A DNA stretch of 64,000 nt from Temnopleurus reevesii (GCA_036244855.1 BQKZ01000124.1:144896-208895); one strand, 5' to 3'; shown: positions 32,881-45,630, counted from the first letter of the stretch. Numbers and translations: made by a program. Notes: generated by a model not told the origin, from the letters alone.

Positions 32881-35460
32881 GAAAATCCTGGATCCGCCAA
32901 TACATATAAACCACTTTCTGCATGTACTTCAACTCTTTTAAGCACAATTTAGTTCACAATATCATCAAGCAATAACTTCAAAAATTGAGAAAAAAAAGTT
33001 TCCTCCTCATCATCATCCCTATACTTAAATACCGATATACTAGTTTTGGGATGATGGCGCTTCAGATATTTAACTAGTTTGCGCGCTGCAGTAAAATTAT
33101 TAATATAATGCAGTTTTTCAATAGTACATTAGAGCATGTTCAGAGTTTGTTTGAATGAAATCGACCTAGAAATGGCTAAATTATCGCGAAATAAGAAATG
33201 ATCTCCCTTACACAACATACTTCACATACAAAATGAATGCGAACTCACACACCGCAGACAATATCACCGATCGATCCGCCCATTCCGAGACGACGCTCCC
33301 CCGTGCGAAAGCACTGAGCACACCGTAGGAATAATGGCTGATTGACATGTTCGACGTAAAATACACCAGAATACAAGCAAAAATCTGCTTCTAATTTCGT
33401 ACACACTATACATTTTGGCATGTAAAGCAATTTGTGAATAGATCAGCTCGTTTCACATCACTTTCTGCATCCCGACCATTACGAATCTATACCTTTAACT
33501 ATACAGCAGCACTATTTCGGTGTATTTTCGTATTTTCATACTTTCAAACTAGTTTCAGTTTCTAAGTCTCAAATTTCGACCTGGTTGTTTCCTGATTACA
33601 CTCAGCAGGAGTTCTGCTAATTTTTCTCATTTTCATATCATTCCAACAGATTTTGATATTTCTTAGTGCGGAAGGTACGCTTGACTCAATATGACCCCTT
33701 TGAACTCAATTTGTATTTTGGACATATAATTCATGATTGAAAACAAAGTCAATATTTGTACTTGAGCTGAAAGAGATGAATAAGATCATCCAACACAAGA
33801 TATGTTTGAATAAATAAAAATAAATAAATAAATAAATAAATAAAATATGAGCATTGTGAATGTGTCAATAGGATAAAAACTTGAAAAGTTAAAGAACCTT
33901 TTCAAACTTTGGCGCAAAAATGTCAAGTGCATTTGGGCTGTGCAATTACACGCATGTACTCCTATTGACTTGCACNNNNNNGCAGCGAATGAAAGTTACG
34001 AATTGTGAAATATGAAATCATAATTAGGCACCGACAGTAATTGTTATTAGTCTAAGGTTTCTTTATATTATCTAAAACGGGGGTAAGAGAAATTTGGAGA
34101 CGATTGGTGTAATAGGTTGAGAGAAATACGCAGCCAAACAAACATCAAACAAATTTACACACAAGATTAGGTGAATTAAAGAGTAGGATGGCCATTTTCT
34201 CCTTCTTCTTTCCCTTACAATATGTCAGGCCATTGTGAGTATAAGAAAAAAAAAATCTTTACCTGTACCTGTTGAAAATCCTGGATCTGCTAATACACAA
34301 TTTAGGCAATAGGCAATTTATTCCTACATGTACAGTTCTTCACTCATTTAACCCCAAGGTTTTTCACAATATCAATCAATAACTTCAAAATTCGAAAAAT
34401 ATCACAAGTTTCAACATCATCATCATGATCGCTAAAAGTACAGAGCACCAATGGGTGTATTTTCATACTTTCAGACAAGTTTCAGTTTAAAAGTATCACA
34501 TTTCTACCTGGTTGTTTCCTGATTACTCTCAGCACGAGTTCTGTTTATATTTTTGTATCACAACAACAGACTTTGATATTTCTTTGTGCTAAAGGTTTAG
34601 ACTTGATTTGAACCCTTTGAACTCAATTTGTATTTTAGACATATAATTCAGGGTTGAAAAAACATCCAAGTGTGTACATCATGTCAGCCCATTGTAAGTC
34701 AGAAAAAAAAGAAAAAATATCCACCCATACCCGTCGAATATCCTGGACAATTTCTTTCTTTCTTCCTTGTTTCTGAAGCGCCATGAGCACCTTATGGTGG
34801 ACCTGTGCGCTATATAAGTAGCCACCATTATTATTAATATTATTATTCCTACAGTATAGTACTTCAACTCATTTAACCCCAATTTTTTTCACAACATCAT
34901 TCAATAACTTAAAAAATTGAGACAAAATCACAAGTTTCATAACCATCATCATCTCTCTAAGTACAGGCAACATTGGGTGTATTTTCGTTATTTCAAACTA
35001 GTTTCAGTTTAAAAGTATCACGTTTCTAGCTACTTGTTTCCTGATTACTCTCAGCAGGAGTTCTGTTTATATTTTTGTATCAATCCAACAGAATTTGATA
35101 TTTCTTGGTGCTAAAGGCATGTTAGATCTGATTTCAAACCTTTGAACTCACTTTGTATTTTGGACATATAATTCAGGGTTGAAAACAATATTCCAAACAT
35201 AACACAATATAAACTATTTCCGAAAAATTAAGTTGAACACAGACGATAGATACGTACGCCGTGTATTCAACTGTGCGGACACAACAATGACAAGCCGGTT
35301 ACGATTTGGATAGCATTACAAAGAACAATTGAAATGGTGTTCGACTTTATTTTTCGAACATAGTTTATATCGTGCATGTTATTTGTATTTTGGACATATA
35401 ATTCATGGTTGAAAACAATATTCCAAACATACATGAGTTAAAAGAGAAAAAAAAAAAATC
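32880..35460. repeat. diverged large tandem repeat, three units
   Basis: 'GAAAATCCTGGATC.GC.AATACA' followed by 'TCACAATATCA.CAA.CAATAACTTCAAAA', 'TCCTGATTACTCTCAGCA.GAGTTCTG' and 'TATTTTGGACATATAATTCA' recurs from about 32880, 34270 and 34735. The last word appears again at about 35390. The first unit is longer and includes a CpG-richer patch at 33240-33480. Six Ns lie near 33976. A short LINE/SINE-like tail lies at 34750-34845. Confidence 0.75.
35203..35376. mobile_element. 174-bp MITE with about 35-bp inverted ends
   Basis: The left arm ('CAATATAAACTATTTCCGAA', then AAATTAAGTTGAACA) is the inverse of the right arm ('TGTTCGACTTTATTTTTCGA', then ACATAGTTTATATCGTG) with several mismatches. 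The flanking sequence belongs to the tandem repeat above and resumes after the element. Confidence 0.75.
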
Positions 35461-35886
35461 TAATATAAGATATGGGCATTCTCATTTCAGCTAACACAAT
35501 ACACAGGTAAACTTAAGAGCAGTCATAAACAAGTTCATCCTTTGGAACCCTGCACCACACAATCACAGTAAATTAGCTGAAAGTTTTGCTTGGGTTTTAT
35601 TTCCCCAAATTTCTGGACCATTCATTCACTGACCTCTTAATTCATTAGAATGCCCATTGACTTGTGTGCAATGACCTTACGAATCATGAAAAGTATATGT
35701 GAAAAGGTCTGAAATTCAGTGAATTCACTGAAATTAATTGACCCTAAAATAATAGCTTTCAGAGTATTCAATAAGTCCAAGCATTACATGTACGTCAGAT
35801 GATCGAATTAGGCACATTCTAGATCCCCATGATGTAAATAATAACTTAGACCAAATTTTACAAAAATGTATAGAAACATGATATAA

Positions 35887-36256
35887 AGTCAAACCTGTCT
35901 ATATTGGCCATCCAAGGAAAACAGAAAAAATGTCTCTCGTATACAGGTGATTTTTATAGACAGGTTCTATAACATATATTTTTATCTGGAGGGAACCAAT
36001 CAGGTGGCCATTATAAGCAGATGTTCACTATAGACAGGTGGCCACTAAGACAGGTAGACGCTAAGAGGGTGTTGCTCAAAATCAACTGCAAATCAACTGC
36101 AACTTTGCAAATTGTAACGCACATTTTCATTCGCGCAAGGTATGCGCATTTAACAAGACGCGCATGAAACTATTATTTTGATTGGCGCGTTCCGATCAAC
36201 TGCAACTTGCGATCAATTGCAACTTTTGAGCAACACCCCCTAAGACGGGTTTGACT
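35887..36256. mobile_element. inverted-repeat element with a nested MITE
   Basis: Outer ends are AGTCAAACCTGTCTATA and TAAGACGGGTTTGACT, inverted with mismatches. The interior repeats 'ATAGACAGGT' words. A Harbinger-like MITE (36065-36240) is inserted close to the right end, so that the outer element's last 16 bp follow it. Confidence 0.65.
36065..36240. mobile_element. Harbinger-like MITE, copy 3 (nested)
   Basis: Starts GAGGGTGTTGCTCAAAATC and ends TTTTGAGCAACACCCCC. It is flanked by TAA at 36062-36064 and 36241-36243. Nesting inside another element shows that it transposed rather than being copied by local duplication. Confidence 0.85.
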
Positions 36257-36837
36257 GTGAAAACATAAAAAGATATACAAGCTCATCAAGCATACATGTA
36301 GTAATGGTGCATAGAGTCCAAGCGTTGCATTCAATGAGTGAATCCAATACATGTTCATTACTCAGTATGTTCTTGATCCCTATGATGTAAAACAATAGAC
36401 CGATTATAAAACTGCAAATAAACATAAACAGAAAAGCTACAAGAAAGCTCACCATTTGCAGTAATGCACGCACAATCACAGTGCAGATAGTCCAAGCGTT
36501 ATACATTCAATGAGTGACTCCAATACAACACTACACAGCCGGTTCTAAAGCCCCACGATTGCGACGTCAACTATAAAGCGAGAATGCAATCACAGAGTAT
36601 AGTATCTCCATTAGAGTAAAAGCTCCCCCTCCTAGTCCACGATGATCTGAGGTATTATAAGACGAGAATCGCCACCAAAAACGATCTGAGACGACGTCGT
36701 TAGTCCTAAACAATCGTCGCGATACTTCCATCAACAAGAAGGCATATGGCACGAGGAGGTGCACCTCGCAAATTTCTTCCTACCACGATACGCTCACCAC
36801 TGGCAGTGGGTGATGATGAGAAGTAACGAGAGGAAGA
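36257..36837. other. non-coding, CpG-richer at its right end
   Basis: About 36540-36800 is less AT-rich than its surroundings ('GACGACGTCGTTAG', 'CAATCGTCGCGATAC'). This could be promoter-like sequence. No exon with convincing splice sites was found. A diverged repeat ('TCCAAGCGTT...CATTCAATGAGTGA.TCCAATACA') occurs at 36315 and 36489. Confidence 0.4.
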
Positions 36838-37605
36838 GGAGGAGAGAGAGAGAGAGGATGAGTGAGGATGAGTGGGGAAGAGAGAGAGAAAGAGAGTAAT
36901 ACACTGCATCAACATACAGAGAATGTGAGACGAAGAAGAGAGCAAGAGAGGGAGGGAGGAGTAGTCAAAACTGCATCCATTATACACACAAAAACCGTAC
37001 CACCAAGAATGTGTGAGATGGAGGAGAGGAGGAAAGAGAAAAGGAGAGGAAGAGAGAGAAATAGTCAAGACTCAATCCATTCTTGCCCATATAAACACAG
37101 AAACCACATCAACAAGACCTGAAGAGAATGGGAAAGGAGGAGAGAGAAAGAGAGAGTAAAAGAGAGAAATATCAAAGACTGCATCAATGTAAATCTATGC
37201 CACATCCACAAGAAAGTGAGAGATGGAGAGAGGAGAGAGAGACAGGGAGGGAGAAGTAGAGATAGTCAAGACCGTCCATCCAGCGCCACACATCCACACA
37301 GAAACCACATTCACAAGAAAGTGTTACATTTGGGAGGAGAGGAGAGGAGAAGAAAGAGAGAGGAAGAGTGAGAACAGTTGGGACTGCATCAATCCACGCA
37401 GCATAAACAGAACTGCATCAAGAGAAAGAGAAGACAGAGGCTGAAAGAGACAGAGAAAGAGGGAGAAATTGAAAAATACCCAGACTGCATCCACTCTACA
37501 AGTGTACCCGTACACACAGAATTTACAACGAGAGAGAGGAAGAGCCCGAGAGAGAAGAAACTTGATGAAGTCTGCATCCATCTGTGCCCACATACACAGA
37601 ACCTG

Positions 37606-37642
<37 letters not shown>

Positions 37643-37830
37643 AGAGACGTGATGAAGTCTTCATCCATCTGTGCCCACATACACAGAACCTACTCTAAGA
37701 GAAAGAGAGAGACAGCAGGAGAGGAGATGGGACACAGGGAGAGAAGGAGAGACCCTGTTTAAACTGCATCCAACCGAGCACACATACACACAGAATTTCC
37801 ATCAAGCAGCATGTTTAATGGGTGAATGCG
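36838..37830. repeat. GA-rich minisatellite
   Basis: Units of about 90-130 bp combine (GAGA)n with 'ACTGCATCCA', 'CCACATACACAGAA' and 'CCACATCAACAAGA' words, repeated about nine times. The two units at about 37560 and 37650 are nearly identical ('GATGAAGTCTGCATCCATCT' and 'GATGAAGTCTTCATCCATCT'). Opposite-strand Ser/Leu-rich and Glu/Arg-rich readings are artefacts. Confidence 0.85.
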
Positions 37831-38229
37831 TGGTCGGTGTGTGATATGCTTTGGTGTGCATGTACATGTAGAGAGAGCAACGCGAATTTCTCTTCAACTA
37901 CGTATTCGAAGAGTCTGTGTGTGATTTTCGTCTCACACTGAGGCGAATGCAGGATAAGGAAAAGACGCAAAATTCACTGGATGCAGTATTGGCGAAGTAG
38001 CTTTGACTGTGGTGTGTATTGTGTTGGGAGCTAGCTTTGTTGTGGGGTCGGCTGGGATGCAGAATGGTTGTGTAGTGTGTTAACATCTCATGATGATGAT
38101 GATGGCTCTATAGCTCTCTGTGCATGTAAAATACAATGTACAGGTCACTGAGCTAGCTGGGTAACAAAGCGACGATGCACTCTTTAGATAACATGCAAGA
38201 CAAGTCATGTGCACACAGCATACTATACA

Positions 38230-39140
38230 AGGCTATGGAAGTATGAGGGAATGAGTCAGTGTGGGGGAAGAGTGTGGGTGCAGGAAGTGTGGGTGTGGGG
38301 AGTGAGGTGTGTATAAGTGTTGGTAGTTAGTGTTGGTGTATGTTCTATGTATGTGTGTGTGTGTGTGTGTGTGTGTATGTAAGTGTGGGAGTGTGATGTT
38401 ATAAGGGAATTTGTGTGAGAGTGGGGGAATAAAGTGTGGGTGTGGGGAAGTGTGGGTATTGGGAGTGACGTGTGCGTAAATGTTGGTAGTGAGTGTTGGT
38501 GTATGTCGAATGTATGTGTGTGTGTGTGTGTGTGTGTGGCTGTGTGTGAGTGTGGGAGTGTGATGTAATGATATGACCATGGGGGAGTGTGTGTGGGCCG
38601 GGGGCGGGGAGGCAGCATGGTGCAGAGGGAAGGAAGGGGGGTGGGAGGTTGCTGTGCTAGATAACATGCAAGACTGATCATACATGTATACACACAGTAT
38701 TCAGGACCACTGGAGAAGTATATGGACAGTGTGTGTGAGTGTGGGTCTTGATGTGTGATGAGATGATGTGAGTGTGGGAGTGTATGCGGGTTTGTGTGGG
38801 AGCTGGGGGCAGCATGGTGCAGAGGACAAAGGGGAGGGTCGCGAAGCCTAAGATACATACTCTACAAATAACATGTAATGCAAATCATGAGCAAACAGCA
38901 TTATACAGGATCATCGGGGAAGTGTGGGGGAGCATGTGTATAGGGGGTGTGTATGGAAGGATGAGCTGTGAGTCTGGGGGAGTGTGGGTGTAGGGAGTTT
39001 GTGGTTGTGTGGATGTGTGGGTGTGCATGTGGGACAACATTGTGCAGAAGATGGGGTAGCCAAGCTAAGATGCCAACAGCATGCAAGACCATGTTAGAGA
39101 ATTGTGGTGGTTGTGTGGTTGGGGGTGTGTCGTGAGAGCA
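38230..39140. repeat. GT/GGGTGT-rich minisatellite
   Basis: Repeated blocks of 'GTGGGTGTGGGGAGTG', (GT)n, 'GTTGGTAGTGAGTGTTGGTG' and 'AGCATGGTGCAGAGG' recur at spacings of about 180 and 240 bp (for example 38330 and 38490; 38610 and 38812). The His/Thr/Pro-rich minus-strand readings of 150-200 codons are repeat artefacts. Confidence 0.85.
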
Positions 39141-39300
39141 TGTGTATGAGGCTGTTGAGTGTATATTATCATAGTAACTAATTAAATTATCATAGTAACT
39201 AATTAATAAATGAATGAATAGCGAGTTCCCTTAAAAAGCATACAGGTGTGCATTGCCAGGATTGGAGTACTTAAGAATTTTTCAAATATGTTAATATCTT
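39141..39300. other. short non-coding stretch
   Basis: Contains one short duplication (ATTATCATAGTAACTAATTA twice at about 39166 and 39188). Nothing else was recognised. Confidence 0.5.
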
Positions 39301-39369
39301 CTGAAGATAGCTTTCCATCCATTGTCCCTTCATCCTCTCTCTCCCCCTCTCTCTCTCTCTCTTTCTTCA

Positions 39370-39900
39370 TTTCTTAGAGCTCTGCACCAAAAGTTATTCA
39401 ACCAAAACACAAAATGTGCTCAAAATGTGCTCATTTACACTACACTCATTTGCAATACTTTGGCATTGTTGAATAATGGCTCCCATTCAGAACAGGAATT
39501 ATTTTACAACAAATTCAATCACTAATCCTTTCCCAAATTGGCAACACTAAAATTTTAATTTCTCTTCTAAGAATGTTCCAATTATGACCATTTTTTAATC
39601 TTCTTCTTCCAAACGCGTGTTAAAAAGTGGAAAATAGTGATTTTCAAATGATGTACATATGTATGCATTGGCAATTTAAGGCTTTACAACAATTTTAGTG
39701 ATTACTTTCATTTTAATAAATTCTCTGCATCCAGAGAAAAAGGATAACAGAATTAAAATGTTGATATTAAGTGTAGATTTTTTTCTCTTTCTCCACATCC
39801 ATCTGGTATACTTTTTAGAGCACTAAATCACAGGTTATTAATCCAAAACACAAAACATGTTCTATCATTCTGAAAGGGTCAATCCATATCAGATCTACAT
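39370..39900. repeat. dispersed repeat, two local units of about 440 bp
   Basis: 'TTAGAGC.CT....CA.AAGTTATT.AACCAAAACACAAAA' occurs at about 39376 and 39817. The intervening unit ('CAGGAATTATTTTACAACAA', 'TTGGCAACACTAAAATTTTA') is closely related to 49570-50370, which carries a MITE insertion that is absent here. Confidence 0.75.
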
Positions 39901-40183
39901 ACATCATCCTTATTATGTAGCTTTCAAGATATTTCAACAATTTACTAGCCAGTCATTGTGGCATGCATATCTTTCAACAATCCCTTAGTCAATACAGTGT
40001 ACATAATCATATGGCATTCACCTAAATATATGACTATGATTTGTGATGATTTGTAAAGTCTGATTGTACCTTTCTTGCAACTCTACAATAGAGGTCTACC
40101 CCTTTATCATCATTTTGATAAATGATAATCCCAATTATGAAGACGAACAATTCAGCAATAGCTCTGTTTTCATGATTTATCAC

Positions 40184-40576
40184 TCAAAAAGTTTTGAATG
40201 AGCCCTTTTTTACGGATGCTGAATTTGTGGAGGTTTGCAATGAAATACTTTTCAAAGAATTGCATAGAATCCGTATGAATGATATTAGACCAACACTGGA
40301 TACTTTTAGGAAATTACTGAATTTTAAATCTATTTGTACTACCAGGTTGTTATTTTCATATTTTGAAATGTAATTGTACACAAGTCTACCAGTATTCTTT
40401 ATACATGTATGTACATCACTTACAGACAGGGATAAAAAAGGAACACCTTGTAAATTCAATTTTTCCATCTTGTACAGTATGTTGTGTTGATCTGTTACAT
40501 AAATCAATATGAAATCTTGTCTGCTTAGAACATACTGATTCTTCACCAAACACATAAACTGGAATGGGTCTGACAT
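40184..40576 (-). CDS. orphan 130-codon open reading, doubtful
   Basis: An uninterrupted minus-strand reading beginning MSDPFQFMCLVKNQYVLSRQ and ending in a Ser/Lys-rich tail. It is long for AT-rich DNA and is not repetitive. The middle (IYVTDQHNILYKMEKL) vaguely recalls beta-propeller repeats, but I would not assign a family. No start context, splice sites or neighbours support it. It may be chance or a decayed gene. Confidence 0.2.
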   Translation of the reverse strand: MSDPFQFMCLVKNQYVLSRQDFILIYVTDQHNILYKMEKLNLQGVPFLSLSVSDVHTCIKNTGRLVYNYISKYENNNLVVQIDLKFSNFLKVSSVGLISFIRILCNSLKSISLQTSTNSASVKKGSFKTF

Positions 40577-41269
40577 GGTAAGACTAATGATAGAAATTTG
40601 ACATCGTCAAATATATAATTCACCAGTTTACGTGAAATAACGCGCTGGTCCCATTTTGTATGTGATTTTTTCATACAAGCTGCGCTTATGTTAAGCGCAT
40701 ACACATTTGGTAGTCTGCAAGAACAGACCCTTGGGTTTCGTTGTGCACAAACACAGAGAGTGATACAGGGTATACACTGTGTGTCTCATTGTGTGTCTCG
40801 TGCTCTCCCCCCTAGACTGAGAATAGAGCAATGCTGTATGTGTGTGATGTAGTCACACAGCGCATGCCCTGTATCATGCTCTGCACACTCATACCGAAAG
40901 TCTCGGGTTTGTGCTTTCAAACTACACATTTGGTGACATCATTAAAATACATGTAGTTTGGGGGCAACCAGAGAATTTTCATGCCTTCTTTTCAAACTCA
41001 ATTTACTTTTATAGGTAACGGTATATCGTTCTACAGTTATCCAGTTTTGTTACATACCCTCTTAGCTCTCCACATATATCAAATTTGTCATATTCAATTT
41101 CCCGCAACCAAAGTCTACTTAAACTTTTCTGTACTCACCATAATCAGTGTCGTGTATTTATCCTACAGATGCTTTGCAGTTGTCGTCATTAGTAAACTTC
41201 CTTGCACCAATATCATGTCACTTTACAGTCAATCGTCAATTTATCAAATCCTAACTTCCCGCGGTCAAT

Positions 41270-41594
41270 CACCCCACGAGAGGGAAGCCTTCCAAGAAAG
41301 TGATCGCCAGCGCACAATTCCAAACTCTTTGTTCCACTCCCAGGGGACTAAACGTGGCTCCTCACTCTTCCGAACGACGCCGTGGGTCGGTTTCCTGAAT
41401 GCCTCAGATGGATGACGAAAAAACCAGGCCGGGGGACACCCCCTTCCCTCTGGCGCCGATGGGGAAATGTTGCCGTAATATTTCCGGGGAAATCTGTTGT
41501 CGTCACTGATGATACGAAATGTCCGTGTGTGTTTGGTATGCGCCTTCAGTTGAATTATGGTGAAGCTAGATCAATCACTGGATGGTATCTGTGA
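41270..41594 (-). other. GC-richer candidate exon, minus strand, unassigned
   Basis: The patch is strikingly richer in GC and CpG than its flanks. At its right edge is a strong minus-strand acceptor (TTTCCTTTTCACAG ending at about 41595). A possible GTGAGG donor lies near 41360. Reading directly from the acceptor gives YHPVIDLASP and a stop. Another frame, after an internal stop, stays open for about 110 codons without an ATG. It could be a 5' non-coding exon of the PITPNM transcript, which needs one upstream of 20587, or a terminal exon of another gene. Confidence 0.3.
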
Positions 41595-41599
41595 AAAGG

Positions 41600-43390
41600 A
41601 AATGAAATAATTTGTAGAATGTAACATCAAACAAGTGAAAGTGTTATAGCTGATAATTCAGATTTCTATGAAGTCAAATTAAACTCGGCACTGGTTCTTG
41701 TACAGATTTGTCATTATCTCAGTCACAAGATCCAGTACATGTGCTGCATGGCAGTGTCACTATTTTTGTCAATGTAACAAAACGATTTTTGCTACAAATT
41801 GAAGACCAACTGAATTTCATTACAACGGTATGTAAATTTACCTGCATAGCAGAGATGGCAACCGTTACAGAATATGCAAGAGGGTGTATGAATTCAAGGC
41901 TTCCATTTCAATTACATGACTTACAGTGAACAGTTATTGTTGTCATGTTTGCTCTCAATTTTATCATAAAGCTGTTGCATTATTCACATTTCAATTTTTA
42001 CCTCCTGCATAATCCGGAACTTAAGGCATATCTGGTATAGCCATAAAATAGGTTAAATGAACACTAAAAAGACAATTTTGCAGGCATTTTATTTTCATAA
42101 GTGTTAAATCAGGAAAACCTTGCAGAAGCAAATTGCTAACAAAAATGTCAACAGTCATTTGCAATAATTTCATAACTGAGAAAAAGGGATTTGATACTTA
42201 TGGAATTAGAGCATATTGCATATCAAAATATGTGTGTACTTTTGTACATGTAGGAGGTAGTTCGAAAATAAACAGGAAGCCTCTGGTGATAGGAAGCCAA
42301 AAATAAAAGGAAATGGTTTTCACAGATCTGCTTATTCATAACTATATAGACATGAAAATTCATATGCAGCGTGCATTGCATGTCTAATAAATTATTGACC
42401 TTTGTACGATTTCAAACCAGTGGAGCAAATTTGTAGTGATTAGAATCAAAAAATCATTTTTAAAAGCAGCGTGGCAAGTACCATTTTACTTGGGCATAAG
42501 TTCACAATTGAAAGTACAATAGGCATGTGTTTGATCAAAAACACTTACTGTAAAAGCCAATATTTCAACATACATAAACTTCAGCACAGTCAATGAATTT
42601 CAGACATATTTACAGATTTATGGGTTGTTACTTTCAAAATTTCAAAGATTTTTGTACACAAGTCTATGCGCATTCTGACGAGTGAAAATTTATGCAAATT
42701 CAAGGTTGCAAAATTAGAAAAAATAAAACCGCAACAAAAAAAATTAACTCATCTAGTAGCAGATTTTTATATAAGTCAACACCAACATCAATGGAGATTA
42801 AATACAGTACTGATGCTCACAAGCGCAGTTATAGATTCCTGGAAACCGCACAATTTCTTAGAAGACATGTTTAAAGAACGATTCCAGGCAGATGACAAAA
42901 GAACTGTAATATGAGAACAGGATTTATGATGACATTGATGGTGCTCCAGGCATTTGAAATCTTCTCTTTCTAATTTCTTAGTTTTTTTTTACGTCTGATC
43001 AACTTGCGATTTATGGTTCATTTCCAGATAAATTCATGCTTCTGGCTAACATGGCGTAAATGCACTCCATGGCTTCGTTATTTTTTGTCATACAAAATCA
43101 GAAGATGAATTCCAAGAAGGTCCTATTCATTGTCCAATGAATGACACTTTTGAAAATATATGGTTAGTCAGTCAAACTTTTCAAAAAGAAATTAAAAATT
43201 GGTTTTTATCATATTTCATCAGTTAAGACATACAGTATATTGTGATTTGTACATAGTTGACCAGAACAATAGACCATGTATTCTGATTTGAGAGGGCACA
43301 AAAACAAGGAGGGAATCTGGGCTTTTGAGAGAATGTTTTTAAATAAAAATCCCTAACGCTATAAAGAAGCTTATGTGTTTGTGTTTGAGA
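41600..43390. other. AT-rich, no gene recognised
   Basis: Low-complexity single-copy-looking sequence. An 82-codon plus-strand reading at 42666-42914 ends NFLEDMFKERFQADDKRTVI but has no splice context or family I recognise. Confidence 0.35.
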
Positions 43391-43488
43391 GTGTGTGTGT
43401 GAGTGTGTGTGTGTGTGTGTGTGCCTAGAGAATACTCCTCAGCAATCTCAAATTATTATCATGATGAGAGCAATGATGATAATGATGG

Positions 43489-43530
<42 letters not shown>

Positions 43531-43628
43531 CAATGAAAGTAATGATGGTAATGATGATGATGATGATGATTATGATGATAGCAATGATGATGATGGTGGT
43601 GATGCGGACGGTGGTGAAGATTGCCAAC

Positions 43629-43688
<60 letters not shown>

Positions 43689-43700
43689 AATGATGATCAT
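43391..43700. repeat. GT then ATG/GAT microsatellites
   Basis: (GT)n at 43393-43421 is followed by two long (ATG)n tracts (about 43480-43535 and 43629-43688) separated by a diverged tract. Poly-Met, poly-Asp and poly-His readings are artefacts. Confidence 0.95.
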
Positions 43701-43914
43701 GATCATGATCATGGTAATGGTGTTGTTCAGGATGGCGATAATGCTTTTAAAGCTTGGATGTTTTGTACTCCAGCATTACATGTTGGCTAGACATTATGCA
43801 AATAAGTCAGGAAGACATGTACATTGGTGCAATAAGCACTTTGTGATGCTCTGGCAGGCAAATGCCAGAGTTCATGACGCGAGTGCAGGAGAGACAAACC
43901 TAGAGAATATTTCA

Positions 43915-44340
43915 GAGAAAGAGGGAGAGGTTCATGTGTGTACACGGGAATACAGAGATAGAGATAGGGATTGATGAAGAGAGAGAGAGAAAGAGAGAGA
44001 GATAGAGAGAGGCAGAGAGACATGAAGAGAGATATGTGAGATAGATGGATGCAGGGACTTGGGGAGAGCGTGACAACAAAATAGTGGGAGTAAAGTAGAA
44101 GAAAGGAGAGAGGGAGAACGAGAGGGGGTAAAGAGATGGGGGTAAAGAGAGATGACGAGAGAGTTGTGAGATAGATGGATGCAGGGAAGTGGGTGACAGG
44201 GAAACACCTTGATGAGTGTCAAAGAAAAAGTAGGCAGAAAGAAGAGGATAGGAAGAAATAAGGGAGGGAAGGAGCACGTCAGAAAGGAGGGAGAGAGTGA
44301 AGGAGGGAGTGAGGAAAGGAAGGGTGACAGGGAAGGAGGA
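43915..44340. repeat. GA-rich minisatellite
   Basis: (GA)n and AGGGAG-rich sequence with a duplicated block 'GTGAGATAGATGGATGCAGG' at 44035 and 44167. The long Ser/Leu/Pro-rich minus-strand readings come from the (TC)n strand. Confidence 0.85.
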
Positions 44341-45400
44341 AACTGCTCCATGCACATGTGGCCAAAATTTGTGAACCCCAATTTCTTAAGATTCTATATG
44401 CTTACCCTAGAGATCCCTCCCAATCCTAATTAGGTAATTTTGAAGAGTTCCGTGATCATGACAAAACTTTTTCAAAAACATCAAGGCATCATTCATGGCT
44501 TTAAAAAAAGTCAGGGAGGCAAAAACAAACTATTCATTACCTCTATTTCTAACACAATTTTTAGGTGCAATGCAAAATACCACCTTTATTTCAAGTTCCT
44601 GTGTCCCTTTTCAGTGCATAAGAGAACCCCTTTCCTCCAGATTTTGAGAACCCCCCCAGTTGACGAATCAGAAAAATGTCTGAGTAATAACTTATCATGT
44701 ATCAGTATGAAATTGCATTTATATTTAGAAAATAGGACCAAAATACATGAAATAACGGGAGGTAACAAAACAAAGCATATAAAAATATGTAGAAGCTGAG
44801 GGCGAGATGCAAGATTTGCAGGCCAATAACAAACTTTGAATTTCATTTATTGCATATTATGTTGTATCCCATGGCTTCATCATAAGTCATCAATGTATTG
44901 GAATTCTCATATAAATGGATAAAGAGGAGTATGATTGCTTAGGTAAAAAAATCGTTTGGATGCCCTCAATCGACTTACATGTACATGTACTGACCATCTG
45001 AAAATGGCCCAACATAAACTTTTCTTTCTTTTATTTTTTACAAAAATTGGAAAATCACAGAAAACATGAGATATAACTGTATATCTTGAGAAGCAGTTTT
45101 CAGTAACACTACGCATGGAAAGTAAAACCAGGAAAGTCATTTTTTATGTTTTAGGGCTTACTCTATTGTAAGTCTTATTTTCTACATGAAATCTATTCCA
45201 AACGATTTAAGGAGTTAACTTAATTTTTTCAAATTTTGCACACCTACACTGAAGGCAATTTTTCCAATTTCTCTTGGGCATCCAAACAATTTTCTTTTTA
45301 GCAAAAGTCATAAACGTATTTAGGATTCTCATATGAGTGGATCAGGAAGAGAATGATTGCTTATAGCATGGACTTTCCAGAAATGGAATACCAACGACTT
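44341..45400. other. AT-rich, no gene recognised
   Basis: Near 44890-44980 and 45310-45400 the words 'TCATAAGTCATCAATGTATT' and 'TCATAAACGTATTTAGGATTCTCATAT' with 'TGGAT...GAGTATGATTGCTTA' repeat about 420 bp apart, a diverged tandem duplication. No exon was recognised. Confidence 0.4.
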
Positions 45401-45401
45401 G

Positions 45402-45630
45402 GAGGCACCCTGGTGTAGTGGTTCTGACTCTGGTCTTTAAACCAGAGGGTCGAAGGTTCAAATCCCACCTATGGCGCAAATTTCCTTCTGCAACATATTC
45501 ATCCATATTGTCCTGCACGTAACTCAGGTGAGGTGAATGGATACCTGGTAAGAATATTTATTCCTTAACATGCCAAGTGCGCTAGTGTACGCCAGTCTAA
45601 AGCCAGGGTTATGATATTGCAAAGTACTAT
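45402..45630 (+). mobile_element. tRNA-derived SINE
   Basis: Head 'TGGTGTAGTGGTTCTGACTC' with B-box-like 'GGTTCAAATCCCACC', then the family body ('AACTCAGGTGAGGTGAATGG', 'CGCTAGTGTACGCCAGTCTA', 'AAAGCCAGGGTTATGATA'). A SINE/LINE-like tail fragment ('GAGCGCTTAGGGAC', 'AAGCGCTATATGAAAC') lies separately at 46059-46138. Confidence 0.85.

Noticed and set aside
38233..38858. Minus-strand His/Thr/Pro-rich readings of 150 and 200 codons
   Set aside because: Produced by the GT/GGGTGT minisatellite; no splice or family support.
43395..43790. Met- and Asp-rich readings resembling acidic proteins
   Set aside because: Direct translations of (ATG)n and (GAT)n microsatellites.
43912..44381. Minus-strand Ser/Leu/Pro-rich readings of about 148 codons
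   Set aside because: Translation of the TC-rich strand of a GA minisatellite in two frames at once.
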